A program made the translations under genes and the position numbers. Positions 4,622-11,387 of a stretch of 45,712 nucleotides of DNA are shown here, piece after piece. Numbering within the stretch: the stretch's first letter is position 1; every line of letters begins with the position of its first letter. Origin of the DNA: a virus. The DNA is taken from the IMG/VR virus record IMGVR_UViG_3300020466_000008, positions 1-45,712 of that record. One strand, given 5' to 3'. The notes under the pieces are model-generated. The model was not told the origin of the DNA. It did not search any database and saw only the letters and a program-made list of their open reading frames with translations.

Positions 4622-6358
4622 TCACATCCAAGTTGGGACACCAGATCTACCCCCACTCTTTGCACGCGCATCACGGCGCTGCTGGAGGCCCAATCCGAGC
4701 ACTAAATGGTTAGTCATGGATTGTGGGTCTTCTTGAAATTGCTCAAGCATGTCTGCCCAATCTTCACGTTTACGTTGGTTAACAGTCTCCTGTGCACTAA
4801 TAGCTAGTGCGTCTGTAAAGTACTTCACACCCTGACTAAGGCAGTCTAGGCGGTCGTCATGTTTAATAGCACCTTTTTCTCTACACATTCTACTCATTTG
4901 GTAGAATAGCATGTATTGTAGTCGTTTTTCAGGTGCTTCTTCTGGATTACTACCATAATCCCAGTCAATGATGTCTTTATTTACAATAAGACGGTGCTGG
5001 TTCATGATAGGTTCTAGGGTATCAATAATACGGTCTTCTTTACGTACGTTAGCACGTACTTCTTCGACCTCCATACCCCATTTCATCTGTTGTAGGTGTT
5101 TTTTAAACAACTCAGCGACAATACCGTCACCAAAGTTACTTTCAATGACTAATTTAGTCGCTTTAAACTTTTTACATCCCCTTAAAATGTCCAATAACGT
5201 CTTGTCAGAGTATCCATCTCTGTAAGCTCGCATCTCCTGCACATACAGAAAACCATTGTGTTGGGAGATATAAGCCGCTGCTGTCTCATCCGAGCCTCTA
5301 CCCGATGGATCAACTGAGCAGATTGTCTCTTCGTAAGGGTGCCAGTCTCCCTGTAACTGCATTGGACTGTAGAAATAATCTCCAGGTAGACCGACAGTTG
5401 GGAGTTCTTTGAGGACATTTCTTGGATCGGAGCACCAGATGATTGAATCGGGAGCAGTGGTAGGGTTAACAGCGGTAACCACAAGGTCCGCCATTTTAAG
5501 CGGGAATTTGTCAGCGTCTGAGAGGCTTGTGTCAAGCATGAACTGTAGCATGAAGTTGCTACGTCCCATAGACGCTTCACGTTCAAGTAAGTCATCGTTA
5601 TCAAAGCGATCTGGGTCAGTTACTCCCCACTCTTCGGCTCCGTTATCAATATCCGATTGGAGCTGCGGTGCAAGGAGTCCATCATAACCAGTGGTATTCC
5701 GCGGGTAGCGGGCTGGCCACACGAATGGGCGATAACTCCTCTCGGCCAATTTTCTGTATACAGTAAAGGAGGTCTGAGGAGTACCGAGAAACAAAATCCT
5801 GCTATCATCTTTAGGTGTTAAAATAGATTCAGCTTCGGTACAGAGTTGCAGGAGTTTTTCCCGCATAAACTCTGTCATTGAGTTACCAGGAACTTCAATG
5901 TCGTCTAGAATCATTAAATCGGCGCGGCTTCCGGTTAGCTGTCCAGTGATGCCCACCGACTTTACGCTGGGCGCTTGGTGGGGTGAGCAGTTCACATCGA
6001 AGCTTATTCTCGACCATCTTGCATCGTCGGACTTCGGGCGTAAATGAGAAAGCCATGGTGTTTCAATAATGAGTTTTTGTAGGAAAATAGACATATTATC
6101 TGCACGCTCTTTTGAAGCGGAGATAATCATTATTTTTTTCTCAGGGTCATTAAAAAGTGTCCACAACACAAATGCTCCAGTAATCCAGCTCTTTCCAACA
6201 CCACGGAAAGCTTGTATCTGAAGACGCTTGGGTCCGTGTTGTAGGTAATCTGCAATTGCAAATTGTGCGCGTGTAGGATCGGGTAGATTGAGTTCATACC
6301 AGAGTGCCTGCAAGAAGACTTTAAAGTCCTCCTGCATGGCATCTAAGATCTGTGTCAT
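4622..6358 (-). CDS. Terminase large subunit (T7 gp19-like)
   Basis: This is the motor and nuclease that packages concatemeric DNA into the prohead. The 578-residue protein has a Walker A-like FRGVGKS at 51-57 and a Walker B LMILDD at 148-153. A C-terminal nuclease domain carries acidic residues near Asp350, Glu406 and a late Asp-Asp-Arg-Leu-Asp motif. Length matches T7 gp19 (586). Its start overlaps the stop of the 492-residue gene by one base (TAATG). A strong hairpin follows. Terminase in this family makes direct terminal repeats, which argues that the true genome ends are not where this contig was cut. Confidence 0.95.
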   Translation of the reverse strand: MTQILDAMQEDFKVFLQALWYELNLPDPTRAQFAIADYLQHGPKRLQIQAFRGVGKSWITGAFVLWTLFNDPEKKIMIISASKERADNMSIFLQKLIIETPWLSHLRPKSDDARWSRISFDVNCSPHQAPSVKSVGITGQLTGSRADLMILDDIEVPGNSMTEFMREKLLQLCTEAESILTPKDDSRILFLGTPQTSFTVYRKLAERSYRPFVWPARYPRNTTGYDGLLAPQLQSDIDNGAEEWGVTDPDRFDNDDLLEREASMGRSNFMLQFMLDTSLSDADKFPLKMADLVVTAVNPTTAPDSIIWCSDPRNVLKELPTVGLPGDYFYSPMQLQGDWHPYEETICSVDPSGRGSDETAAAYISQHNGFLYVQEMRAYRDGYSDKTLLDILRGCKKFKATKLVIESNFGDGIVAELFKKHLQQMKWGMEVEEVRANVRKEDRIIDTLEPIMNQHRLIVNKDIIDWDYGSNPEEAPEKRLQYMLFYQMSRMCREKGAIKHDDRLDCLSQGVKYFTDALAISAQETVNQRKREDWADMLEQFQEDPQSMTNHLVLGLGLQQRRDARAKSGGRSGVPTWM

Positions 6359-7836
6359 TAGTACGACCCCATCGTATTATCAGCACGTAGACGATACTGG
6401 CCTGGGATTGTATGCTCTAATCCTCTTTGAGCAGCTTGAGAACCAAAATTAATACCCCAAATTTCACGAATTTGTTTGTTGCTAGTATTTCGTACAGCAC
6501 CACTAGGAGCGCCGAATTTACGAAGTTGGTTTACATCTAGGATTTCCTCTCCTTTACCGATGTCTCTAATAAGATCGCCGTTGTTGTAAACGAATTCCTT
6601 AATTTGAGCTGCTGTTTTAAGTTCTGGGTAAGCTTTTTTGATTTGATCAGTTTTCCACTTAGCCCAACCAATAACAACTTCTTGCTGATCTTCTAAAACA
6701 ACATTCAGATATGCAGCAATACGTTTGGGTGACCAGTTTTTAATTTCACCAGATTTAACAACTTTTTCTAAATTTACACGAGAACTGAGCTTAGGATAAT
6801 ACTTTTGGTGGATAAGACCCTGGTGGTCGAAACCCATAGGAACTAACATTGCGTTAATGGAATCATTACCAGTACGTTTAAGATACTTTTTGTTTATTAA
6901 TTCCATCACTTTAGGAAATTTGTCAGTACCTTCTAAAGCAATCCCAACGTCACCAGTAAGGGCTAAATCCCCAACATGGTGCCAGTTAATTTTCATTTTA
7001 GCAGCTTGCGTAGCATCACGTGCCCATGCTCTTGGATTAGAGATCATGTAGTTTGTAGACCAAATTGCTCTTTGAATTCTACGTCGTTGAGCTTCTGTTG
7101 TAGGCATATTACTTTCGCCTAACTCTACAAGTTGAGATCTACGTGCTTGTAACCCTTCACCAGCCATTTCAGTGGTTTTTAATCCAGTTTTACCAAATGC
7201 TCCTTCTACGTTAGCATTAATCTGCATTACGTTATCAGGAAGCTGTGGATTATACCTGATACGTCCACGAGCTGAAGTTGCAACGGCTGCAGCTGGAGCT
7301 AGTTCTCTTACTGGTGCGGGAGGCGGTGTAATTTCATCTAATTTACCTAAAGCTGTTGGAATAGCAGCTGTAGCTACTTCTTCAGCAAGAGCAGCAGTAA
7401 CAGCACCGCCGACTGCTGGACCACGATCGTCTAATCGAATGTTAGTGTTTGCTTCAATAGCATCTTGACCACGTTGTAGACCCATTTCAGATCTTCCACC
7501 TATGATCTCACCCCAATCTTCAAAATTAGACAACACAAAGTCAACTTGCTCGATTCCGGGAACATCTTTGTTGTCACTAACGAATTGTCTAACTTGTTGT
7601 GCGGCTTCACCAATTGGCGCTAATCCAGGCGCTATTGCTTTAAACAGCTGTTCTCCAGCGTCATAAAGTGGGCTATCAAACCCTCGCCCGTCATCAGTTT
7701 TAGGTTTATTTTGTTGTTGTTCCCGCCAGTCAGCTATTCGTTTTCGTTGTTGATCCATCCAATGTGTGACAGGATCACCACCTAAAAATGGATCATTCCT
7801 ATCATACTCGAATGGGTCTTTTTCTTTTCCATCCAT
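6358..7836 (-). CDS. Late protein with possible HNH-like nuclease core (492 aa)
   Basis: The N-terminal 190 residues are Asp/Gln/Pro-rich with an Ala-rich stretch (140-190). Residues 286-343 carry His286-His287, then Asn328 and His338/His343 (pattern HH...N...HxxxxH), which resembles divergent HNH or LHH nuclease cores. A Lys-rich C-terminal part follows. The gene lies between an HNH endonuclease gene and the large terminase, so a role in packaging or as a virion protein is plausible. The nuclease reading is by pattern only. I do not recognise the protein family as a whole. Confidence 0.7.
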   Translation of the reverse strand: MDGKEKDPFEYDRNDPFLGGDPVTHWMDQQRKRIADWREQQQNKPKTDDGRGFDSPLYDAGEQLFKAIAPGLAPIGEAAQQVRQFVSDNKDVPGIEQVDFVLSNFEDWGEIIGGRSEMGLQRGQDAIEANTNIRLDDRGPAVGGAVTAALAEEVATAAIPTALGKLDEITPPPAPVRELAPAAAVATSARGRIRYNPQLPDNVMQINANVEGAFGKTGLKTTEMAGEGLQARRSQLVELGESNMPTTEAQRRRIQRAIWSTNYMISNPRAWARDATQAAKMKINWHHVGDLALTGDVGIALEGTDKFPKVMELINKKYLKRTGNDSINAMLVPMGFDHQGLIHQKYYPKLSSRVNLEKVVKSGEIKNWSPKRIAAYLNVVLEDQQEVVIGWAKWKTDQIKKAYPELKTAAQIKEFVYNNGDLIRDIGKGEEILDVNQLRKFGAPSGAVRNTSNKQIREIWGINFGSQAAQRGLEHTIPGQYRLRADNTMGSY

Positions 7837-7838
7837 AG

Positions 7839-8165
7839 TTAACTAATATGTGAGAGAATTAATTCCTCCCGTTCGGGTATTTGACCGAATTTTTTGCGCA
7901 TCCAGTCTAGCCAGTGTTCGCTTCCTTTGTCCTGATTACAACATCGACAAGCGGGTACGATGTTTTGTAAAATCGTCTCTCCGCCTTTACATTTAGGTTT
8001 AACATGATCTAAAGTTAATTGGTCTAATGTATACACTCCTCCACAATACACACAGGTATTGTCGAAGTGTTCCTTAATGGCACGCCTCCAAAGGCGTGTT
8101 GCTTCAGAGGATGTCATGCTTATTAAGTTATAAAGGTAGTAGTCAGGATTAGGAAGTGGGGTCAT
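7839..8165 (-). CDS. HNH endonuclease
   Basis: A 108-residue protein with the zinc-binding pairs Cys38/Cys41 and Cys73/Cys76 and the active-site Asp53-His54 with Asn68, the McrA-type HNH fold. The start at 8165 overlaps the previous stop (ATGA); an internal Met at 8117 is an alternative. HNH proteins beside the terminase are needed for packaging cleavage in several tailed phages. A homing endonuclease role is also possible. Confidence 0.88.
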   Translation of the reverse strand: MTPLPNPDYYLYNLISMTSSEATRLWRRAIKEHFDNTCVYCGGVYTLDQLTLDHVKPKCKGGETILQNIVPACRCCNQDKGSEHWLDWMRKKFGQIPEREELILSHIS

Positions 8166-8446
8166 GCAGTTCTATAACGTGGGCGTTTACCATGTCCGTT
8201 GTTTGCTCGATTTATTTTCAAGGATTGCCGAGATAATCGTCCCTTAGAATCGTGGGACATATCTCCGCCACCTTTTCCATAAATCCCGCGATCCCGCCTA
8301 GCTTTGTTCAGCTTTGCACGGTAACGGATTCTAGATGGTTTCTTGTTATACTTGCGCATGTACGCGTTTTTCTTTTCACGTGCATCCCCATTCGCTCGGT
8401 AGTATTTGGCAGTACTACCGGGATCTGCTATTCGTTGTCGAGCCAT
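8162..8446 (-). CDS. Small basic conserved phage protein (94 aa)
   Basis: A 94-residue protein with a very high content of Arg and Lys spread along its length, plus Gly/Asn/His near the end. It overlaps the small terminase gene by 32 bases. I associate similar basic proteins with marine cyanophage genomes, but no function is known. DNA binding during packaging is a reasonable guess given the charge and position. Confidence 0.75.
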   Translation of the reverse strand: MARQRIADPGSTAKYYRANGDAREKKNAYMRKYNKKPSRIRYRAKLNKARRDRGIYGKGGGDMSHDSKGRLSRQSLKINRANNGHGKRPRYRTA

Positions 8447-8678
8447 AGAGTCGTTGTTGTACTAGTTCGGGATCTACTTGGGGGAGCATCTGTGCTAGTT
8501 TCTCTAGATGAGAACCTTCAACTGCTACTCCACTGATGTCATTGGATTTCAACCAATCACATGCTGCTTTAAGATCTTGGGTAGTCGCTTCACCAGATTT
8601 AACCCTGGCTAGAAACTCTTGAGTTACTAAATTATGTAGCTCGTTAAATTGATCTTCTGTTGCTTTTTTGTTAGCCAT
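8415..8678 (-). CDS. Terminase small subunit (T7 gp18-like)
   Basis: An 87-residue helical protein with a Lys-rich start and a central helix pair, the size of T7 gp18 (89). It resembles the small terminase of marine cyanopodoviruses in its N-terminal half. Its start overlaps the previous gene by 8 bases. It would recognise concatemeric DNA and load the large subunit, which is two genes and one HNH endonuclease downstream. The call combines size, position and recalled sequence similarity. Confidence 0.75.
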   Translation of the reverse strand: MANKKATEDQFNELHNLVTQEFLARVKSGEATTQDLKAACDWLKSNDISGVAVEGSHLEKLAQMLPQVDPELVQQRLYGSTTNSRSR

Positions 8679-8925
8679 TTCGCAGGACTATTTGGTCTAA
8701 TTTGTTTTCAATGCGTATCATGTGATCCTCCATGCGTTTAGTCATGATGGATAGATCTGCTTTGGATACATAGTCCTGGGCGACGCCTAGTTCTATCGCA
8801 TCTATCCGCCTATCTAAGCCACTGATACGGTCATGTACATTATTTACTCTTTGATGTAGGCGGTTATTTAGAGCCGCTCCCGCCGCTATTCCGGCTATTG
8901 CTACGCTCACTAGTGCTTCCAGCAT
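8671..8925 (-). CDS. Membrane-anchored coiled-coil protein (84 aa)
   Basis: An N-terminal hydrophobic span (residues 1-19, Ala/Gly/Ile-rich) is followed by a long charged helix with heptad-like spacing through residue 80. It sits just before the small terminase, the place of the T7 holin (gp17.5). A holin or spanin-like role is possible, but one span plus a coiled coil is not decisive. Confidence 0.65.
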   Translation of the reverse strand: MLEALVSVAIAGIAAGAALNNRLHQRVNNVHDRISGLDRRIDAIELGVAQDYVSKADLSIMTKRMEDHMIRIENKLDQIVLRNG

Positions 8926-9565
8926 TGTTTATAGATACAATAGGTACTATGTCATGACACATCTTTTCTACACGCGATCCAGGTCTAAAAGTAAAACCTT
9001 TAATCTGTAGATCTGCGCATTTCTCAGCTCGTGTCAATTCATAGAGTAGACGCATTTTTTGCTCATGCCTTTTGGCAATCGATTTGCATTGTTCAATCAT
9101 ACCGCTATCTAGCGGAATCATGAAATTTACCTGTGCTCCCCAATTGGCGTTTTTAACGTACCCCTCTGGGTCTACCGGTCGTGTTTCGTTGCCCATCATA
9201 AATGGGCTTAATGTCATCGTTGGACCATTACAGGAATTGGACCCTGCAAAGTATTGACGTGATGGAGCTCCATTGTTCTGGAACTGCACCGCTTGATTTG
9301 TGACATTGCCAGTAGCAGCGGCAACAGGATTAGAGGTATTCTGCACACGAGGTTCTTCAGCATATGCCGGACCTATTGCGAGAAGATAGACAAGGATGTA
9401 GTGGTAGAAGTAACGTCGATGTCTTCCGTAATTGTAATCTCTTCGATCGTGCCCGCCGCCCGCGTGGTGATTTCCAGTTGAAAGGGATCGCCTGCGGTAT
9501 GCACCGAGAATGTAGTCGAAGTATTTGTTATATCCCCACTTGGGGTTACGTTTGTGCCAGACCAT
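8864..9565 (-). CDS. Secreted or virion protein with uncertain start
   Basis: The open frame gives 233 residues from the ATG at 9565, but the first 50 lie in the shadow of the upstream gene and look non-coding (Arg/His/Tyr noise). From residue 55 a hydrophobic stretch and Ala-Tyr-Ala cleavage site form a signal peptide, followed by a conserved-looking mature part with several Cys (about residues 110, 153, 176, 201). No ATG, GTG or TTG lies in frame just before the signal peptide. Translation may start at a rare codon, by coupling to the preceding stop, or by frameshift. I recall related proteins in cyanophages, function unknown. Confidence 0.65.
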   Translation of the reverse strand: MVWHKRNPKWGYNKYFDYILGAYRRRSLSTGNHHAGGGHDRRDYNYGRHRRYFYHYILVYLLAIGPAYAEEPRVQNTSNPVAAATGNVTNQAVQFQNNGAPSRQYFAGSNSCNGPTMTLSPFMMGNETRPVDPEGYVKNANWGAQVNFMIPLDSGMIEQCKSIAKRHEQKMRLLYELTRAEKCADLQIKGFTFRPGSRVEKMCHDIVPIVSINNAGSTSERSNSRNSGGSGSK

Positions 9566-9726
9566 GAAGAATAAGCTCCTCCCATCACCTCTGTTTCAAT
9601 GGTTCGGTCGATGGTCGTTGTGGTGGTAGTAGTCGCTTGCATACTCCCCTGTGTAAAATTGGGGGTAACGGTCTGAGCGTGTCCTACTGCTGGTACAAAT
9701 ACTAATAGTGCCAGTAGTTTTTTCAT
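9373..9726 (-). CDS. Secreted protein with signal peptide (117 aa)
   Basis: The ATG at 9724-9726 follows an AGAAAGA ribosome-binding site and overlaps the preceding TGA (ATGA). A classical signal peptide (two Lys, hydrophobic core, Gly-His-Ala cleavage near residue 16) leads into a Thr/Ser-rich beta protein. Export suggests a periplasmic, outer-membrane or virion-tail role. I associate it with conserved cyanophage proteins of unknown function, always paired with the next gene. Confidence 0.75.
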   Translation of the reverse strand: MKKLLALLVFVPAVGHAQTVTPNFTQGSMQATTTTTTTIDRTIETEVMGGAYSSWSGTNVTPSGDITNTSTTFSVHTAGDPFQLEITTRAAGTIEEITITEDIDVTSTTTSLSIFSQ

Positions 9727-9899
9727 TCTTTCTTTTCGCGTGTAATAGAGAATGTTGCAAGTGTGCCGCTCAGAATTGAAGCGACATAAGTTGGATCCAT
9801 TTTCTCCATCCATCCTGCGTATGATGCCGTCAGGAGTCCTGCGGACCAGACGAGGACGAGGAATTTGATGAATCCTTCTTTTTTGTTATCTTTGTCCAT
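9723..9899 (-). CDS. Holin-like small membrane protein (58 aa)
   Basis: A 58-codon frame with a charged start (Asp-Lys-Asp), a hydrophobic span at about residues 10-30, a short acidic loop, a second weaker span at 37-52, and a basic C-terminus. Two spans with a charged tail fit class II holins such as T7 gp17.5. It ends in an ATGA overlap with the secreted protein gene. The C-terminal Lys codons also provide the ribosome-binding site of that gene. A lysis role is inferred from topology only. Confidence 0.65.
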   Translation of the reverse strand: MDKDNKKEGFIKFLVLVWSAGLLTASYAGWMEKMDPTYVASILSGTLATFSITREKKE

Positions 9900-10297
9900 G
9901 CAGTTTTAATAAGTGGTTTTGCTATAGAAACAATGTGTTTAAAAACTGCGGTAGCTGTAAGGGTGGCTGCAACTGAGACAGTCGCTGTACTTACGGCAGT
10001 GACCAGAATTTCTTGACTAGGGATGGGTACTTCTTTGTCAATAATTGGTACCGTTACATAATCTACTTCCGGTGCTTTAGGTGGACTTGTAGGTGTATTT
10101 GGTTGTGTTGTCGATGGTTGTACTCCCTCCAGCGGCTTCCCCTTGACGCCAGGAGGCGGTCTAAGGTCGCTAGGAGGCGCCACAAGCGGCTTGTAACTGG
10201 GTACAAGGGCATCTGGTACCTCCAGGATCGGGACGGGCATCCTAGGCGGTTCTGGGAGGGCCATGTAGGGGAGCAACGGTGGCTCCCCCAGGTCCAT
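9830..10297 (-). CDS. Proline-rich protein with C-terminal membrane span (155 aa)
   Basis: Residues 1-90 are dominated by Pro, with short hydrophobic peptides. Residues 97-115 form an Ala/Thr/Val-rich span, followed by a basic segment and a Ser-rich tail. It starts in a TGATG overlap with the 55-residue gene and overlaps the holin-like gene by 70 bases. A virion or envelope-associated role is possible. I recall similar proteins in cyanophages without a known function. Confidence 0.7.
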   Translation of the reverse strand: MDLGEPPLLPYMALPEPPRMPVPILEVPDALVPSYKPLVAPPSDLRPPPGVKGKPLEGVQPSTTQPNTPTSPPKAPEVDYVTVPIIDKEVPIPSQEILVTAVSTATVSVAATLTATAVFKHIVSIAKPLIKTAWTKITKKKDSSNSSSSSGPQDS

Positions 10298-10464
10298 CAG
10301 AGCTTAGGAGCAGGGAACAAACCGTTGCGAATAAACTCAACGGCTTTGTCATCAACTTCGTTATCAGTAGATTCTGCCAATTTAGTCAGCATGTCAACGA
10401 TAAGCATTTTAACTTTATCAGAGTTCAGAAAACTGAACAGGATTGGACGGATAAGGGTGATCAT
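10297..10464 (-). CDS. Small conserved-looking protein (55 aa)
   Basis: A 55-codon frame coupled on both sides: its ATG overlaps the oxygenase stop (ATGA), and its TGA overlaps the next ATG. It has an N-terminal hydrophobic segment (residues 2-13), then an amphipathic acidic helix. Function unknown. It looks like a small cyanophage protein I have seen next to the proline-rich gene. Confidence 0.65.
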   Translation of the reverse strand: MITLIRPILFSFLNSDKVKMLIVDMLTKLAESTDNEVDDKAVEFIRNGLFPAPKL

Positions 10465-11096
10465 TGTTTTAAAAAATAAAGGTTAAAACTGAGAATAATT
10501 CTATCTTTACCTGATTTATTAGGTTTAGTAGAATGAGGAAGGTAGGCTGGAAATAAAACCATCCTACCTGGTGTTGGTTCAACCCAAAAATTAATAGCTT
10601 TAGGCAGCTTAGGGTTGGGATTATTGTAATAATGAATAGACTGTTTAACCAACCATGCTGGATCTTCAAACTCAATATTACCGCATTCTTCTTCAGCTTT
10701 AACGTAGTAAACTCCAGAAACTGTTGAACCAGGATGTGTGTGTTTTGGAATAAACCCTTCTTCTGGGTAAATCGTTGTCCACATGTTTTCCATGCCTAGT
10801 TTATATTCAGAACCTAGAGTCTGTTCAGCTTGATCGAGAATGCTTATTACTACTTCTTTCCATTCTGGATTGGTAGCTAAATTGTCAGAATAATAAGAAG
10901 TAACTCCTTTACTTTTAAAATCTTCTTGTGAAGAAGACTTTTCAAAATCACTCCAACCGTCAGAAACGAGTCCAGCGTTAACAGCATTATCTCTAAACTT
11001 ATAAGCTAGAGAAGCAACTTTGTCGTTGAACTCGTTATCGTCACGGTTAGAAATCCAAAGTGGAGTAGAAAATAAATTGTGTTGAAAATCGTTCAT
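10461..11096 (-). CDS. 2-oxoglutarate/Fe(II)-dependent oxygenase
   Basis: A 211-residue protein with the double-stranded beta-helix signature of the phage 2OG-FeII_Oxy_5 group. The proximal iron ligands lie in His119-Thr-His121, followed by Ser-Gly-x-Tyr-Tyr; the distal His188 and 2OG-binding Arg199 sit in a Phe-Pro-x-x-Leu-x-His ... Arg-Ile context. Such enzymes hydroxylate proteins, nucleic acids or small molecules. In cyanophages they are common and the substrate is unknown. The gene lies between tail-adhesin genes and the lysis-type genes. Confidence 0.85.
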   Translation of the reverse strand: MNDFQHNLFSTPLWISNRDDNEFNDKVASLAYKFRDNAVNAGLVSDGWSDFEKSSSQEDFKSKGVTSYYSDNLATNPEWKEVVISILDQAEQTLGSEYKLGMENMWTTIYPEEGFIPKHTHPGSTVSGVYYVKAEEECGNIEFEDPAWLVKQSIHYYNNPNPKLPKAINFWVEPTPGRMVLFPAYLPHSTKPNKSGKDRIILSFNLYFLKQ

Positions 11097-11114
11097 GGGT
11101 GGAAAAATAAATAA

Positions 11115-11387
11115 TTATACAGCAGGAGGGGGAGACCCAGCAGGCATCATTGCAGCCGGGTTTTCTACGTCACCTCTAGCAAGCGCTGCAGCTGCATCAG
11201 GTGGGGAGCAATCCAACGGTGTTAAAGTAGAAGTTTCTACATCGTAGCCTGCACCTTCTTCGTAATCACCAGTAGGATCTTCATCAACTGAAGGGCATTC
11301 TACTACGGTAGAACCTTCAGGAAAAACAGCAGCACTAAGTGCCATTTCGGCAATTTTGCCGTCTACAATCATTGCGTAACGTTTCAT
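11115..11387 (-). CDS. Small protein after the adhesin (90 aa)
   Basis: The ATG at 11385-11387 overlaps the adhesin stop (ATGA). The N-terminal 30 residues look like a small beta fold, the rest is acidic and then Ala/Pro-rich. Tight coupling to the adhesin suggests a chaperone or accessory tail part. No family is recognised. Confidence 0.65.
   Translation of the reverse strand: MKRYAMIVDGKIAEMALSAAVFPEGSTVVECPSVDEDPTGDYEEGAGYDVETSTLTPLDCSPPDAAAALARGDVENPAAMMPAGSPPPAV

Noticed and set aside
9727-9813. N-terminal extension of the secreted protein gene to 9813.
   Set aside because: The extension runs through the 58-residue holin-like gene in another frame, while the ATG at 9726 has a ribosome-binding site and a signal peptide directly after it.
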